Part shown: in pieces, positions 63,995-64,000 of the stretch | How positions within the stretch are numbered: the first letter of the stretch is position 1 | Layout: every line of letters begins with the position of its first letter | NCBI RefSeq assembly: GCF_004803695.1 | Contig: NZ_CP039393.1 | Location: forward strand, 1-64,000 | Source: Muribaculum gordoncarteri | GTDB taxonomy: Bacteria; Bacteroidota; Bacteroidia; Bacteroidales; Muribaculaceae | Length of the DNA stretch: 64,000 bases | Direction: 5' to 3' | Notes under the pieces: generated by a model | What the model was told of the DNA's origin: nothing | Databases searched by the model: none | The model's input: the letters and a program-made list of their open reading frames with translations, nothing else | Translations under genes and position numbers: made by a program

Positions 63995-64000
63995 TATATC

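Overview
The window reads as chromosome of a gut-type member of the Bacteroidales (phylum Bacteroidota), plausibly family Muribaculaceae; the family-level call is an inference from gene content, not a computed placement. Evidence for the order: type IX secretion genes (porT, porP, gldK-L-M-N), a serine palmitoyltransferase, the succinate-to-propionate Na+-pumping decarboxylase operon, ATP-dependent PEP carboxykinase, and Bacteroides-type promoters (TTTG or TTG, 19-22 bp, TAnnTTTG) in front of many genes. Most of the window is moderately GC-rich; the first 3 kb and the TIR/Sel1 gene near 57 kb are clearly AT-richer and look acquired.

Layout. 1-6.3 kb: a co-directional, tightly coupled accessory island (STAND-type NTPase, RhuM-like protein, helical-repeat protein of unknown function, BRO-N/Fic protein); two of the four genes carry one-base shifts at homopolymers. 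6.3-7 kb: tRNA-Leu(CAG) and a small hypothetical gene. 7.1-11.9 kb: the methylmalonyl-CoA epimerase/decarboxylase operon. 12-15 kb: an IS1634-like element preceded by a 991-bp partial tandem copy of itself. 15-24.6 kb: acetyltransferase, SDR dehydrogenase, then the T9SS core cluster, in which gldK is split by a 1,383-bp IS4-family element with a perfect 9-bp target duplication. 24.6-28 kb: pckA and a second, inverted copy of the same IS, also with a 9-bp duplication. 28-31 kb: GH30 and GH43 glycosidases with their own promoter. 31-36 kb: an apparent invertible promoter (perfect 25-bp inverted repeats 142 bp apart, each built like a tyrosine-recombinase site) in front of a large coiled-coil surface lipoprotein and an outer-membrane barrel. 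36-47 kb: small HTH protein, small membrane protein, TlpA-like thioredoxin, RND efflux operon, recF plus DUF721, and a CE15-like esterase. 47-56 kb: a seven-gene operon (two porins, imelysin, di-haem and mono-haem cytochromes, Rid-family protein, ResB-CcsA haem ligase) behind a 7-1-7 Fur/PerR-like palindrome. 56-64 kb: a TIR-Sel1 gene broken by a nonsense codon, an outer-membrane barrel, an M16 protease, a YitT-family protein and serine palmitoyltransferase.

How parts fit. pckA and the mmd operon belong to the fermentative PEP-oxaloacetate-succinate-propionate route. The haem module carries its own cytochrome maturation ligase and looks like an iron- or peroxide-controlled periplasmic redox/iron unit. 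The strongest candidate for something special is the promoter switch at 31.0-31.2 kb: it contains a perfect promoter that now points away from the surface-lipoprotein gene, so as sequenced that gene would be OFF, in the manner of phase-variable surface-layer loci known in Bacteroides. The other notable theme is gene damage: gldK (IS insertion), the STAND gene and its third neighbour (homopolymer shifts) and the TIR-Sel1 gene (in-frame stop).
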